Assembly: GCA_030432035.1 (NCBI GenBank)
Contig: JAUIHO010000026.1
Location: 1-33,800, forward strand
Direction: 5' to 3'
Origin: Phycisphaerae bacterium
GTDB lineage: Bacteria > Planctomycetota > Phycisphaerae > UBA1845 > UTPLA1
DNA length: 33,800 nt
Part shown: one piece after another, positions 8,645 to 17,026 of the stretch
Layout of the letters: the number at the start of each line of letters is the position of its first letter
Position numbering within the stretch: position 1 is the stretch's first letter
The notes under the pieces: generated by a model
Told to the model about the DNA's origin: nothing
The model's database searches: none
What the model saw: the letters and a program-made list of their open reading frames with translations, nothing else
Program-made: the position numbers and the translations under genes

Positions 8645-9793
8645 CTACACGCTACGGCGCAGCGTCGGATCCGTCACGTCGATCGGTGCATCCGCCGCGT
8701 AGCTCGCGCTTATGCCGTCGCCCTTTTCGATCTCGGCGCGTACGCGCGGCAAACATTCGGGAAACTCCGCCTGCAGATACGCGATCAGCTTCTCGCGCAC
8801 CTTGCAGCGCAAATCCCAACAACTGGGCGAATCGCCCGCGCTCACCAACGCGCGTAACTCGATCGTTGTCGGCCCGGCGTTGGTGACCTGCAATACACAC
8901 ACGCGCCCGTCGAATTCCTCGCAGGCCTCGGCAATCTTCTTCAACTCGTCGCGCACGCGGTCCACCGGCAAGCGATAGTCGGCGTGAATAAACACGCTGC
9001 CGATCAGGTCGGCCGTTTTACGCGTCCAGTTTTGAAACGGCTTTTCAATGAAATCATTGAGAGGCACAACCAGTCGGCGTTCGTCCCAAATCTTCACCAC
9101 CACATACGTCGAGCGGATTTCTTCGATCCAGCCCCACTCGCCTTCGATCACGACGGCATCATCGATACGAATCGGCTGCGTCAACGCGAGCTGCACGCCT
9201 GCGATCAGGTTCGCGATCGTCGCCCGCGCCGCTAGGCCGATGATCACACCCGCAATCCCCGCCGAAGCCAACAAGCTCTCGCCGAATTGCCGCACGCGCG
9301 GAAACGTCATGAGCACCGCCGCGATGCCGACCGAGCCGACGATGATCATCAACGTGCGCGATAGCACGCGCGTCTGCGTATGAATTTGCCGCGCCTTGAG
9401 ATTGTCGCGCACATTGATCGGATGGCGCGTCAGAATCATGTCGTCGATCACGCCCAATGCGCGAATCGCCAGCCACGTGATCGACAGAATCAACGCAATC
9501 GTCGTGACTTGCCGCACGTAACCGAGCGTAGGTTCGACCAACCCCGTCGTCGGCACCAACCAGTGCGCCACCAACATCACCATCACTGCCCGGGCCGCGC
9601 GGCGCGTGTTCTTCACGAGCAACACATCGACGTCTGTCTTGGTCTTTTCCGACAATCGTCGCGCGATCGAATACAGCAGCGCGTGCAGAATCATCGCGCC
9701 CAGAATACCGCCGATCAGCAACACGAACGGCTCCAACCAATCGGGCGTAACCTGCTTGATCTGGTCCCACAAGTCGGTAAGTGCGATCAACAT
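8645..9793 (-). CDS. MscS-family mechanosensitive ion channel
   Basis: 382 residues from the chosen start, beginning MLIALTDLWDQIKQ. Four hydrophobic helices are visible. The pore-lining helix (SLLASAGIAGVIIGLAARATIANLIAG) is followed by the beta domain with IRIDDAVVIEGEWGWIEEI and VVPLNDFIEKPFQNWTR, all typical of MscS. The channel would release solutes on hypo-osmotic shock across the inner membrane. The frame extends 18 codons further to 9847, but that extension (MTLLQNIDKCPIALHDSA) is not membrane-like. Neither start has a clear ribosome binding site, so the exact start is uncertain. The C-terminal cytoplasmic domain seems complete. Confidence 0.9.
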   Translation of the reverse strand: MLIALTDLWDQIKQVTPDWLEPFVLLIGGILGAMILHALLYSIARRLSEKTKTDVDVLLVKNTRRAARAVMVMLVAHWLVPTTGLVEPTLGYVRQVTTIALILSITWLAIRALGVIDDMILTRHPINVRDNLKARQIHTQTRVLSRTLMIIVGSVGIAAVLMTFPRVRQFGESLLASAGIAGVIIGLAARATIANLIAGVQLALTQPIRIDDAVVIEGEWGWIEEIRSTYVVVKIWDERRLVVPLNDFIEKPFQNWTRKTADLIGSVFIHADYRLPVDRVRDELKKIAEACEEFDGRVCVLQVTNAGPTTIELRALVSAGDSPSCWDLRCKVREKLIAYLQAEFPECLPRVRAEIEKGDGISASYAADAPIDVTDPTLRRSV

Positions 9794-9944
9794 AGCGCTA
9801 TCGTGTAACGCAATCGGGCATTTGTCTATGTTTTGTAACAGTGTCATCGCGGCACGTGCGGCGGGATGCTACGGTAACTGTTCGCAATCGATCGTTGGAA
9901 CAGCCGCACGCCATCAGCAGCGGCACCGAGTCATTATTAAGAAA

Positions 9945-9984
9945 CAAAAAATCGTCCGGCGATGGCAACATGACCGGACGATTT
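9945..9984 (-). terminator. Rho-independent terminator of the amidohydrolase operon
   Basis: A perfect 11-base inverted repeat, AAATCGTCCGG at 9949-9959 with CCGGACGATTT at 9974-9984, encloses a 14-base loop. Read leftward, the stem is followed by TTTTTGTTTC, a good U-rich tail. It lies 33 bases after the stop of the last operon gene and before the MscS gene, so the long operon probably ends here. Confidence 0.88.
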
Positions 9985-10016
9985 GATTGCATATTCAATT
10001 TTGCTGAACAAATCCG

Positions 10017-11540
10017 TTATTCAGCTTTTTCACTCCCACCATACCGACCGCCCTCGCCCGGTGCAGGCGCCGCCTTCGGCTTAAAGGGGCGCGGCCAGAA
10101 GCTGTAGGTCTCTTTGACCTCTTCCGTACCTTCGCGCGGTCGGATGTGAGCGAAGAAGCTTTCCTGAGCTTTGTCGTAAACGATTTCGCCGTTGACGATT
10201 GTCCATTGCACTTGCGTGAAGAAATCGAGCAACGGTCCGTCGGTGATGGCAAGGTCGGCGTCTTTGCCGACTTCGATTGAACCGACGCGGTCGTCGATGC
10301 CCAACGCACGCGCCGCCGCCAGCGTGACGGATTCGATCGCCGCCGGTTCGGGCAAACCGCCGCGCACCGCGTAAGCCGCTTCCATCGCGAGGTGTTGCAT
10401 ATCGCGCCCCCCCAAGCCGACGAGACTAATGCCCGACGACGACGGCGTAACCGCAACGTCGACGCCATGCTGATAAAGGATGGCGGCATTTTCGATGTTG
10501 TTGCCGCTTTCCTGCACGAGATACGGATTGGCGCCGACTTGGCGGCGCGGCGAAACGATGACTTTCACACCCGCGCGACCCAAACGATCCGCCACGATCC
10601 AACCTTCGGATGCGCCGCGAATTACCAGATCAAAACCGTACTGCGTGGCGAGATCGGCCAGTTCGATGAGCTGCGTCTTTTCTTCCGCATAGACGAGGGC
10701 CGCAGCTTCCTTCTTCAGCAACTTGTAGGCAGCTTGGTTTTCCTTGGCGACCGATTCGTCGGGCTTCTCGGCGTCTTCATCGCCTTCGGCCTTGGCCTTC
10801 TCGTATTGTTCGACATCGCGGAGATATTGACGCACCTTTTCGAGCGATTCGCGAAACTCGCGCTGCTCGGCGGTGCGGCCGTAGCGAACAGAAACGAACA
10901 ACTCGTTGCGTAGCGGCAAGTTTTCCACAACGCCGTACGACGCTTTGGCCGCGCTGGTGCGCGACGAGACCGTCGTGATGCCGGCAGTGTTTGCCAAACG
11001 CAACGTGGTGCTGAATACGTTGGTCGTGTTTTCTGCCGGCTCGCGCCCGACGATGCCGCGCGCTTCGCACGCCACGAGGCCGGGGTAAATGTGCATGCCG
11101 GATACATCGAGCACTTCGGTGCCTTCGGGCATTTCCACCTGCGAACCGATCGCTTCGATCACGCCGTCCTTACACAAAATCGTCACGTGACGCAGGTCGG
11201 CCCCCGAAACGGTATGCACGATGCCGCCGGTGATGGCGAGGTAGTCCGGCCCCTTGTCTTCGGGCTCGGATGCGGGTTGGCTTTCCGCTTCGTCGGCAGG
11301 TTGGCTGGACGGCTGGCTGGTCGGCTGGCTCGTCGACTCATCGCCCTTGTCCTTTTTGCCTTTGCGACCGCGCTTGCCGCGGCGCTTTTTCCGTTCCTTC
11401 TTTTCCGGCTTGTCGGGTTGCGTCGTTACAACTTCATCGTCATTCGACGGGTCGGTCGTCGGCGCGGCCTGCACCGCAACCCCGCTCGCCAACATGGCGA
11501 AGATCAACCCGGCGATGAAATATGTCAGCAGGTGTTTCAT
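10017..11540 (-). CDS. Exported amidohydrolase-like protein, metal site lost (gene A, last in operon)
   Basis: 507 residues with a signal peptide (MKHLLTYFIAGLIFAMLASGVAVQA). After it comes a Lys/Arg-rich segment (KKERKKRRGKRGRKGKKDKG) and a Ser-Gln-Pro repeat (TSQPTSQPSSQP). The rest follows the amidohydrolase composite fold: an N-terminal beta-sandwich piece, a degraded barrel, and the C-terminal GSIEVGKDADLAITDGPLLD with IVNGEIVYDK. The HxH metal pair after the first strand is Glu-Ala-Arg (LVACEARG), and the downstream His and Asp ligands are also missing (VTPSSS where TDAP is usual). It is unlikely to be a metal hydrolase. I start at the ATG at 11540, 4 bases after the upstream gene's stop. 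The frame is open for 34 more codons, but those lie in the upstream gene and carry no signal peptide. Confidence 0.87.
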   Translation of the reverse strand: MKHLLTYFIAGLIFAMLASGVAVQAAPTTDPSNDDEVVTTQPDKPEKKERKKRRGKRGRKGKKDKGDESTSQPTSQPSSQPADEAESQPASEPEDKGPDYLAITGGIVHTVSGADLRHVTILCKDGVIEAIGSQVEMPEGTEVLDVSGMHIYPGLVACEARGIVGREPAENTTNVFSTTLRLANTAGITTVSSRTSAAKASYGVVENLPLRNELFVSVRYGRTAEQREFRESLEKVRQYLRDVEQYEKAKAEGDEDAEKPDESVAKENQAAYKLLKKEAAALVYAEEKTQLIELADLATQYGFDLVIRGASEGWIVADRLGRAGVKVIVSPRRQVGANPYLVQESGNNIENAAILYQHGVDVAVTPSSSGISLVGLGGRDMQHLAMEAAYAVRGGLPEPAAIESVTLAAARALGIDDRVGSIEVGKDADLAITDGPLLDFFTQVQWTIVNGEIVYDKAQESFFAHIRPREGTEEVKETYSFWPRPFKPKAAPAPGEGGRYGGSEKAE

Positions 11541-11544
11541 GTGC

Positions 11545-12960
11545 CTACCGTTTGTCCTTTTCCTCTGTGGCGCGATCGAACACGACCTTGCCACCGACCA
11601 CCACCATCTGCACCTTGGCAAACGGGTCGAGCGGATCGCCATCGAGCAAAACCACGTCGGCAGCTTTTTCTTTTTCCAACGAGCCGTACTGCTTTTCGAG
11701 GCCCAGATACTGCGCCGGTACCAACGTGAGCGCCTTCAATGCGTCTTCGCGTTTCAACCCGGCACGGGTCAGCAGCGCGACGCGCTCGCGAATCAGTTCG
11801 TGTTCGCGCACGTTATCGTCCAGCGGATAGAAGCCGACCGTGCAGCCTTCTTCGATCAACTCGCGCGCCAAGTTGTACGGATTCACCGTCAACGGCATTT
11901 GCGGGAGCAACGGCTTGAGCATGACCGTCGCATCGGCCCCGCCGATGAGATCATGTTCGATGATATTGTGTAGGTCGTCGTAACCGCGCGAGGCAAAGGC
12001 GTAGCGCTGTGCAAACTCAAAGCCGTCGATGGCTTCGACAAAGTGCAAGACGTCCGACGCGCGAGCAAACTCGACCAGCGCAACGATGCCTTCTTCCATT
12101 TTCAGAAGCTTGACAGGCGCTTTGAGTTCATCCTTGATCTCAAACTTCTTTTCTTCCTTCTTCTCTTCTTTTTTCTCGCTCGGCTTGCTGGCGGGTTGCG
12201 ACGTCGGTTTTTTGTCTTTGCCGTCGCCTTTATCTTTGCCGCCTTTGTCGTCCGGCTTCTTTTGGTCTTTCTTTTCTTCCTTGGGCTTAGATGCGGCTTC
12301 TTTTTTCTTCTCTTCCGCTTCCTTCTCTGCCTTTTCCTTGGCTTCTTTTTCAGCCTTAATGGCCTTTTCGGCTTCTTTCAAAACGCCGCGCAACGCATCT
12401 TTTTCATTCGGCGGTCGCCCAAACGTAATACGCACCAACCCTTCGTCGCGCACGCCCTCGCCGGCCTTGGAACCGTGCGTCGGCACGACCAACGCCTGAC
12501 CAGGCAGGCCGCTACCATTGGGCAGCACGCCCAACAGCGTGTAACCGGCCTTCAATAAGTCGTGATACGTCTCATCCTCCGGCGGTTCGAACTCGTCTTT
12601 CACGAGAAAGTTCGACTTGTTACCGCGGTTGTTTGGCAGTTGTTGACCGATCATCGTGCGCGGATTGATCATGCCGGGCATGGCCGTCAGCTTGGTCGCA
12701 TCGATCACGATGCTATCCGACGGGTAGTCGACGTTTTTGCCGACCGCCTCGATCTTGCCGTCCACGATCACGATGCTCGCGTCGTCGATCTCTTCGCCGC
12801 CGACCGTCACCGCTTTCTTCGTCTTGATCACGGTATAACGATCGCCCGCCGCCTGCACCGTCGCCGTCAACACAAAGGTCGACACGATGAGAGCAGCAAC
12901 CAGCGTCGTACGCGCCGCCGTTAGACGTTTTGCAACCTGTCCGAGATAGATGCTATTCAT
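11545..12960 (-). CDS. Exported amidohydrolase-like protein, metal site lost (gene B)
   Basis: 471 residues. The signal peptide has a long basic n-region (MNSIYLGQVAKRLTAARTTLVAALIV and onward, ending VQAAG). It shares the family's start (ITVGG-type strand, DGKIEAVGKNVDYP) and end (GSLEKEKAADVVLLDGDPLDPFAKVQMVVVGGKVVFDR). The HxH pair is replaced: MINPRTMIGQ has Arg and Met at the two His positions. Between about residues 190 and 275 is a Lys/Glu-rich low-complexity block (for example KAEKEAKEKAEKEAEEKKKE) that also holds TSQPASKPSEKK. This block sits where gene C has an ordinary helical hairpin. The start codon overlaps the stop of gene C as ATGA at 12960-12957. Confidence 0.88.
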   Translation of the reverse strand: MNSIYLGQVAKRLTAARTTLVAALIVSTFVLTATVQAAGDRYTVIKTKKAVTVGGEEIDDASIVIVDGKIEAVGKNVDYPSDSIVIDATKLTAMPGMINPRTMIGQQLPNNRGNKSNFLVKDEFEPPEDETYHDLLKAGYTLLGVLPNGSGLPGQALVVPTHGSKAGEGVRDEGLVRITFGRPPNEKDALRGVLKEAEKAIKAEKEAKEKAEKEAEEKKKEAASKPKEEKKDQKKPDDKGGKDKGDGKDKKPTSQPASKPSEKKEEKKEEKKFEIKDELKAPVKLLKMEEGIVALVEFARASDVLHFVEAIDGFEFAQRYAFASRGYDDLHNIIEHDLIGGADATVMLKPLLPQMPLTVNPYNLARELIEEGCTVGFYPLDDNVREHELIRERVALLTRAGLKREDALKALTLVPAQYLGLEKQYGSLEKEKAADVVLLDGDPLDPFAKVQMVVVGGKVVFDRATEEKDKR

Positions 12961-14234
12961 CGGGTTCGGCGTTTAACCTCCACGTCGTAGGCGATGCGGC
13001 CATCGACGAATGTCTTTTTGCAAACCGAGCGCGGATCGATCGGGCTGCCGGTCCACAAACCGAAGTCCGCATCCTTACCCGCTTCCAGCGAGCCCACGCG
13101 ATCGATGATTCCCAACGACTCGGCCGGGATGCGCGTAATACCTTTAATCGCCGCGTAGTGATCGTTCCAACCATACCAACAGGCCATCGTCGCCTGATAC
13201 GGCAAATCTTCCTGCGGAATCACCGGCGCGTCGGTGTTGATGCCCAGCCGCTTAATGCCCTGTTCGGCGAAGCGCGCGGCACAACCGTTGATCGTGCGAT
13301 CGCGCCTGTCGAAGTGAAACACGCGCGGGCCGACGATGGCGTACATGTCGCGCTCTTTTATGAGCGACGCCAACTTGTACGAATCGAACGTCGAGTGATC
13401 TGTCACCACATCGAGACCGAAGTGATCGCGCAACATCGTGATCGTGGTCATATAGACCTGATAAATCTGCGTGTGCACCGATACCGGGAATTGTCCGTCG
13501 AATAGATCGCGGAAGTCGCTCCACACGATATCGAAGGTCGGCGGCTCGGGGATTTCACCCTTCTGATACGCCGTCCAACCGTCGTGATATAGCTTGGCCT
13601 TTTCAAGCGTTTGCCGCAGGTTCCAATTCATGAATCGGCGACCCACGCGATACCAATAGCGCTCGGGGTTACCGGCCTGGGCTATCTTGAGCGAGCCCGG
13701 CGCTTTGATAACCATTTCGTCGGTGCTGTTACCAAACGTCTTGGTCGTCGTGCCGAAGCCGGACATGTTGTTACCCGAGCCGGGGATCAACAACACGCTC
13801 GTTATGCCGCCGGAGAGGCAGTTTTCCAGATTCTCGTTCCGCGGCGTGACGACATCGACCGTTCGCAAGCCCGGATTGGTGAGATACACGCCGTCGTTCA
13901 AATCAAACAGCGAGCCGGCGATATGGTTATGGCAATCCACCAGACCCGGCAGAATCCAACCATCGCCGTGATCGATCACGTCGAAGCCTTCGGGTATTTC
14001 CACCTTGCTTTGCTTGCCGACGGCGACAATCTTGCCATCCGCAATGAGCATCACGCCGTTGTTGATGACCGTATCATCGACATCCATCGTGATGATCTTG
14101 GCGGCTTTGATCGCCACCTTCGGTCGCGCCGCCGCGTCACCATCCGCCGGCACCGACGCCTGCGCAATGGCCGTCAGCATCAACGACGCAATCAACATCC
14201 CTGCAACCCACGATCGCCGAACGTATGCGTTCAT
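12957..14234 (-). CDS. Exported amidohydrolase with intact metal site (gene C)
   Basis: 425 residues with a signal peptide (MNAYVRRSWVAGMLIASLMLTAIAQA). It is the one member of the operon with the whole expected ligand set: H102 and H104 (LVDCHNHIAG), H254 (FPVSVHTQ), H280 (VVTDHSTF) and D335 (GINTDAPVIP). It belongs with the imidazolonepropionase-like or dipeptidase-like exported amidohydrolases, which hydrolyse C-N bonds of cyclic amides or peptides; the substrate is unknown. The C-terminal GSLEAGKDADFGLWTGSPIDP and VDGRIAYD strands are typical. The hairpin KAKLYHDGWTAYQKGEIPEP is unexpanded, unlike in its neighbours. GAGGAGG lies 7 bases before the ATG. The start overlaps the stop of gene D by four bases (ATGA). 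Confidence 0.92.
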   Translation of the reverse strand: MNAYVRRSWVAGMLIASLMLTAIAQASVPADGDAAARPKVAIKAAKIITMDVDDTVINNGVMLIADGKIVAVGKQSKVEIPEGFDVIDHGDGWILPGLVDCHNHIAGSLFDLNDGVYLTNPGLRTVDVVTPRNENLENCLSGGITSVLLIPGSGNNMSGFGTTTKTFGNSTDEMVIKAPGSLKIAQAGNPERYWYRVGRRFMNWNLRQTLEKAKLYHDGWTAYQKGEIPEPPTFDIVWSDFRDLFDGQFPVSVHTQIYQVYMTTITMLRDHFGLDVVTDHSTFDSYKLASLIKERDMYAIVGPRVFHFDRRDRTINGCAARFAEQGIKRLGINTDAPVIPQEDLPYQATMACWYGWNDHYAAIKGITRIPAESLGIIDRVGSLEAGKDADFGLWTGSPIDPRSVCKKTFVDGRIAYDVEVKRRTR

Positions 14235-17020
14235 CGAGCGACCTCCTCACCATTAATAAAGACGCGCTTCAGCGCCGTGCCCGGCATCAACGGCGGACCG
14301 TCGAAGATCAACAGATCGCCACGGCAACCGCGCTTCAGCGTTCCCACATACTCATCCATTTTCAACATTGACGCGGCATTGCCCGTCAGCGCTTGCAGTG
14401 CAGCCGTCGGATCCATGCCGTAACGCGTGTCGTACATCGCTCGTAGCGGTAGATGCCGCGCGCCGTCTTCGGCATTGCTTTGATAGGCAACGTCGATACC
14501 CGCCGCCGTTAGTTCGGCAGCTTCGTAATACTCGCGTTTGTCAACTTCCAACACCGGTGCCGTGTGCAAAATAACGCCCACGTCATGCTTCGCGAGCGTG
14601 TCTTTGATCTTGTGCGCTTCGTCGGCATTGATCAGCACGAACGGCACCTTGTACTCATTCTTGAGCACCGGCAGCACCGCTTCGATCGCCTTGTCGTCAT
14701 CGATGTCGAGCATCATGGCGATATCGCCCGCGAGCAATTCGCGATACGGCTCCAGCGATTCATCTTTGGGCGGCGGTTGCGGACCTTCGGTATCTTTCGA
14801 TTTGCGGCGACGCTTGATCTTGATCGTGGGCACGGCGCGTTCGGTACGCGTCGCTTCCATCTCGAGACTGAAACGCCCGACGATGAAATTCCCGATGATA
14901 TGATCTTCCTTATCGACCGTCGCTTCGACGGTCGGCTTGCCCATCGGCCCTTCGACATCGAGCGTGATCTTAAGCTGCTTATCTTTGTACGTGCCGCTGA
15001 CAGGAATTTCTTCGCCGCCGCCAAAGAACGTCGCGAAGCTACCTTCAACTTTGCCGTCTTCGTGTTTGAGCTTCGCCGTAAACTTCTGCGGTTCGGGCAG
15101 CGGCGAGCCGGAGACTTCGCCCTCCCACGTGCCGGTGATGTCATCGGCCTTGGGCTTCTCAACGACGACGTTGTCTTTTTTCTCTTCTTTTTCGGCGTCG
15201 GCCTTTTTCTTTTCGTCGTCGTCTTTCGACTGATACTCGGCGAGATCCTTGGCGTACTTCTTCCAAGCCTCGTCGTATGCCTTTGCTTTCTTCAGTTGGC
15301 CTTTGAGTCGTTCGACCGCGTCTTTCGGTTTCTGACCGCGCAACGGGAAGTAGATGCCCGCCGTTTCGCGCACGATCAATTCGTCGGGCGTATCACCCGC
15401 CGTGTGCACTGCCGTGAGCCGCGCGCCGCCGTTGCCCGCGCGATAAGCACGCGTCATGACCGTCGTCACGCCGGCTTCGGCCACGCGTGCAAACTCAGGA
15501 CCGGCGTCGTACAAAATGCTACCGAGCGACACATCGGTCCCGGCACCAACCTGTTCACCTTCCAGGCCAAGATGGCCATGTGCGTCGATGAAACCCGGCG
15601 TGAGATACGCATCGCTGCCCGCATCGATCACTTGGGCATACGGACCCGCCGCCGCCGTCATACCGGCGCTCACGACCTTGCCATCTTCAACGTACAAAGC
15701 ACCCGGCGAGACCCAACGATCACCCATCCACACGTGGCCCGCCTTGACCAGCAAGCCGCCGTGCGTTTCTTTGTGCTGGCCAAACACCTGCGTACCGCCG
15801 ACGAAAACTTCGCGAACCCGCGCCGTCGGTAAAAGCGGCTTATCGCCGAGAATCACGAAGTCGGCATCGTGCCCCTTCGTCAGCGCCCCCACCCGTTCGG
15901 CCACGCCCAAGATGCGTGCGGCGTCAGAAGTAATCGCGGCCAACGCCTTGCGTTCGCTCAAACCCGCATCGCGCAGCGCACCCAGATAGAACAGCAAGTC
16001 GCGATGCGGCGCGTCCTGCGGTGGCGCGATGGCCAACGGCACGTCGTGCAACGCTTCCGGAATCGTTAGCGTTTCGGGCAGTGCATCTTCGTTGCCGCCC
16101 ATGTTCTCGAACAAGCGATACGGGTTACTCGGAAACTGAAAGATCACGGGCACGCGATACTCGGCGATCAGTTCCGCATTGCGAAACGCTTCGCGACCGC
16201 CGACCAATACGGCGGCGTGCTTTTGATCGTCGGCAAAGGCAATGCCCTGTTCGATATCGATATCGCGATCCGCAACGAGGCGCAGCGGCACTTTGCGTTG
16301 CAGCAGCGCCGCCAGTTCGGCATGCACCGCGTCGCGTTCGTCGTCTTGCGGCAGCGCTTGCTTGGCCCAATCAAACATCTCGCGCAATTCGAGGATTTGC
16401 CCCATGCGCGAGTTCGGTCGCTGTACATCCGACGGCTTGATGTCGTTATCCGACGACGGCGGCACCAACCAGTTTTGCTTATTCGGCGGATCGAAGGCGC
16501 GCTCGCCGAGATTGACCGTTAAATCGATCGCGTCACGCAAGATGCGTTCGCTGCGAGGTCCGGCTAGTTTCACCACGCCGCCTTGGCCGCTAATAAGCCG
16601 ATGCTCGCCCGGGCTTAGGTAGGCCGTCGTCACGCCGCCAGCCAACACCTTGGTGTAATCCGCAAAGCTGTTGTACGCATCGACGGCGCGATACTGCGGG
16701 CCGACCGTCTCTTCGCCGCGTTGGTTTGGCACCAAATGCGAATGGGCCAACACGAACGCCGGCACGATCACATCGTCGCTGCGGTCGATCACGTCGATAA
16801 ACGGCGGCAGCTTCAGGTCGCTACCGACCGCAACGACCTTGCCGTCTTGGATCAGCATCGTCGCGTTATCGATATACCACGCATCGCCCGCCGCCATCGT
16901 GTAGATGCGGCCCGCGCGAATCGCGTAGCTATCGGCGGCCTCGGCCTGCGCGACCGACCCCATCGTCGCCAGCAGCGCGACAAACGTATAAATCATGTTT
17001 GCAATCGTTCGTCGTCTCAT
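14231..17020 (-). CDS. Exported two-domain amidohydrolase-like fusion protein (gene D)
   Basis: 929 residues with a signal peptide (MRRRTIANMIYTFVALLATMGSVAQA). Two amidohydrolase-like units lie in tandem. The first, to about residue 425, has H93-S-H95 (VLAHSHLVPN) and ends GALTKGHDADFVILGDKPLLP. The second has H481-G-H483 (FIDAHGHLGLEG) and ends GTLKRGCRGDLLIFDGPPLMPG. Both keep HxH, but the later His and Asp ligands are not evident in either (LRLVADRDIDIEQ in the first, LAGDIAMMLDIDDD in the second). The second unit carries a Lys/Glu-rich stretch (about 580-620) and then an inserted beta-rich module (about 625-735, starting DITGTWEGEVSGSP) resembling small lipocalin-like or immunoglobulin-like sheets. 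The ATG is 6 bases after the stop of gene E. Confidence 0.9.
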   Translation of the reverse strand: MRRRTIANMIYTFVALLATMGSVAQAEAADSYAIRAGRIYTMAAGDAWYIDNATMLIQDGKVVAVGSDLKLPPFIDVIDRSDDVIVPAFVLAHSHLVPNQRGEETVGPQYRAVDAYNSFADYTKVLAGGVTTAYLSPGEHRLISGQGGVVKLAGPRSERILRDAIDLTVNLGERAFDPPNKQNWLVPPSSDNDIKPSDVQRPNSRMGQILELREMFDWAKQALPQDDERDAVHAELAALLQRKVPLRLVADRDIDIEQGIAFADDQKHAAVLVGGREAFRNAELIAEYRVPVIFQFPSNPYRLFENMGGNEDALPETLTIPEALHDVPLAIAPPQDAPHRDLLFYLGALRDAGLSERKALAAITSDAARILGVAERVGALTKGHDADFVILGDKPLLPTARVREVFVGGTQVFGQHKETHGGLLVKAGHVWMGDRWVSPGALYVEDGKVVSAGMTAAAGPYAQVIDAGSDAYLTPGFIDAHGHLGLEGEQVGAGTDVSLGSILYDAGPEFARVAEAGVTTVMTRAYRAGNGGARLTAVHTAGDTPDELIVRETAGIYFPLRGQKPKDAVERLKGQLKKAKAYDEAWKKYAKDLAEYQSKDDDEKKKADAEKEEKKDNVVVEKPKADDITGTWEGEVSGSPLPEPQKFTAKLKHEDGKVEGSFATFFGGGEEIPVSGTYKDKQLKITLDVEGPMGKPTVEATVDKEDHIIGNFIVGRFSLEMEATRTERAVPTIKIKRRRKSKDTEGPQPPPKDESLEPYRELLAGDIAMMLDIDDDKAIEAVLPVLKNEYKVPFVLINADEAHKIKDTLAKHDVGVILHTAPVLEVDKREYYEAAELTAAGIDVAYQSNAEDGARHLPLRAMYDTRYGMDPTAALQALTGNAASMLKMDEYVGTLKRGCRGDLLIFDGPPLMPGTALKRVFINGEEVAR

Positions 17021-17026
17021 GGCGTC

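Noticed and set aside
7875-9793. Methyltransferase and MscS genes as further members of the amidohydrolase operon
   Set aside because: They are on the same strand, but a strong terminator at 9945-9984 separates them and they share no features with the array.
11254-12380. Repetitive Lys/Glu and Ser-Gln-Pro coding tracts considered as tandem DNA repeats or a CRISPR-like array
   Set aside because: The DNA is not periodic with constant units or spacers; it is low-complexity coding sequence read in frame in genes A and B.
14564-15832. 422-residue open frame on the plus strand opposite gene D
   Set aside because: It is antisense to the exported amidohydrolase fusion. The Arg/Phe/Val-rich translation, with long Phe runs opposite the Lys/Glu block, shows it is a mirror of that gene.
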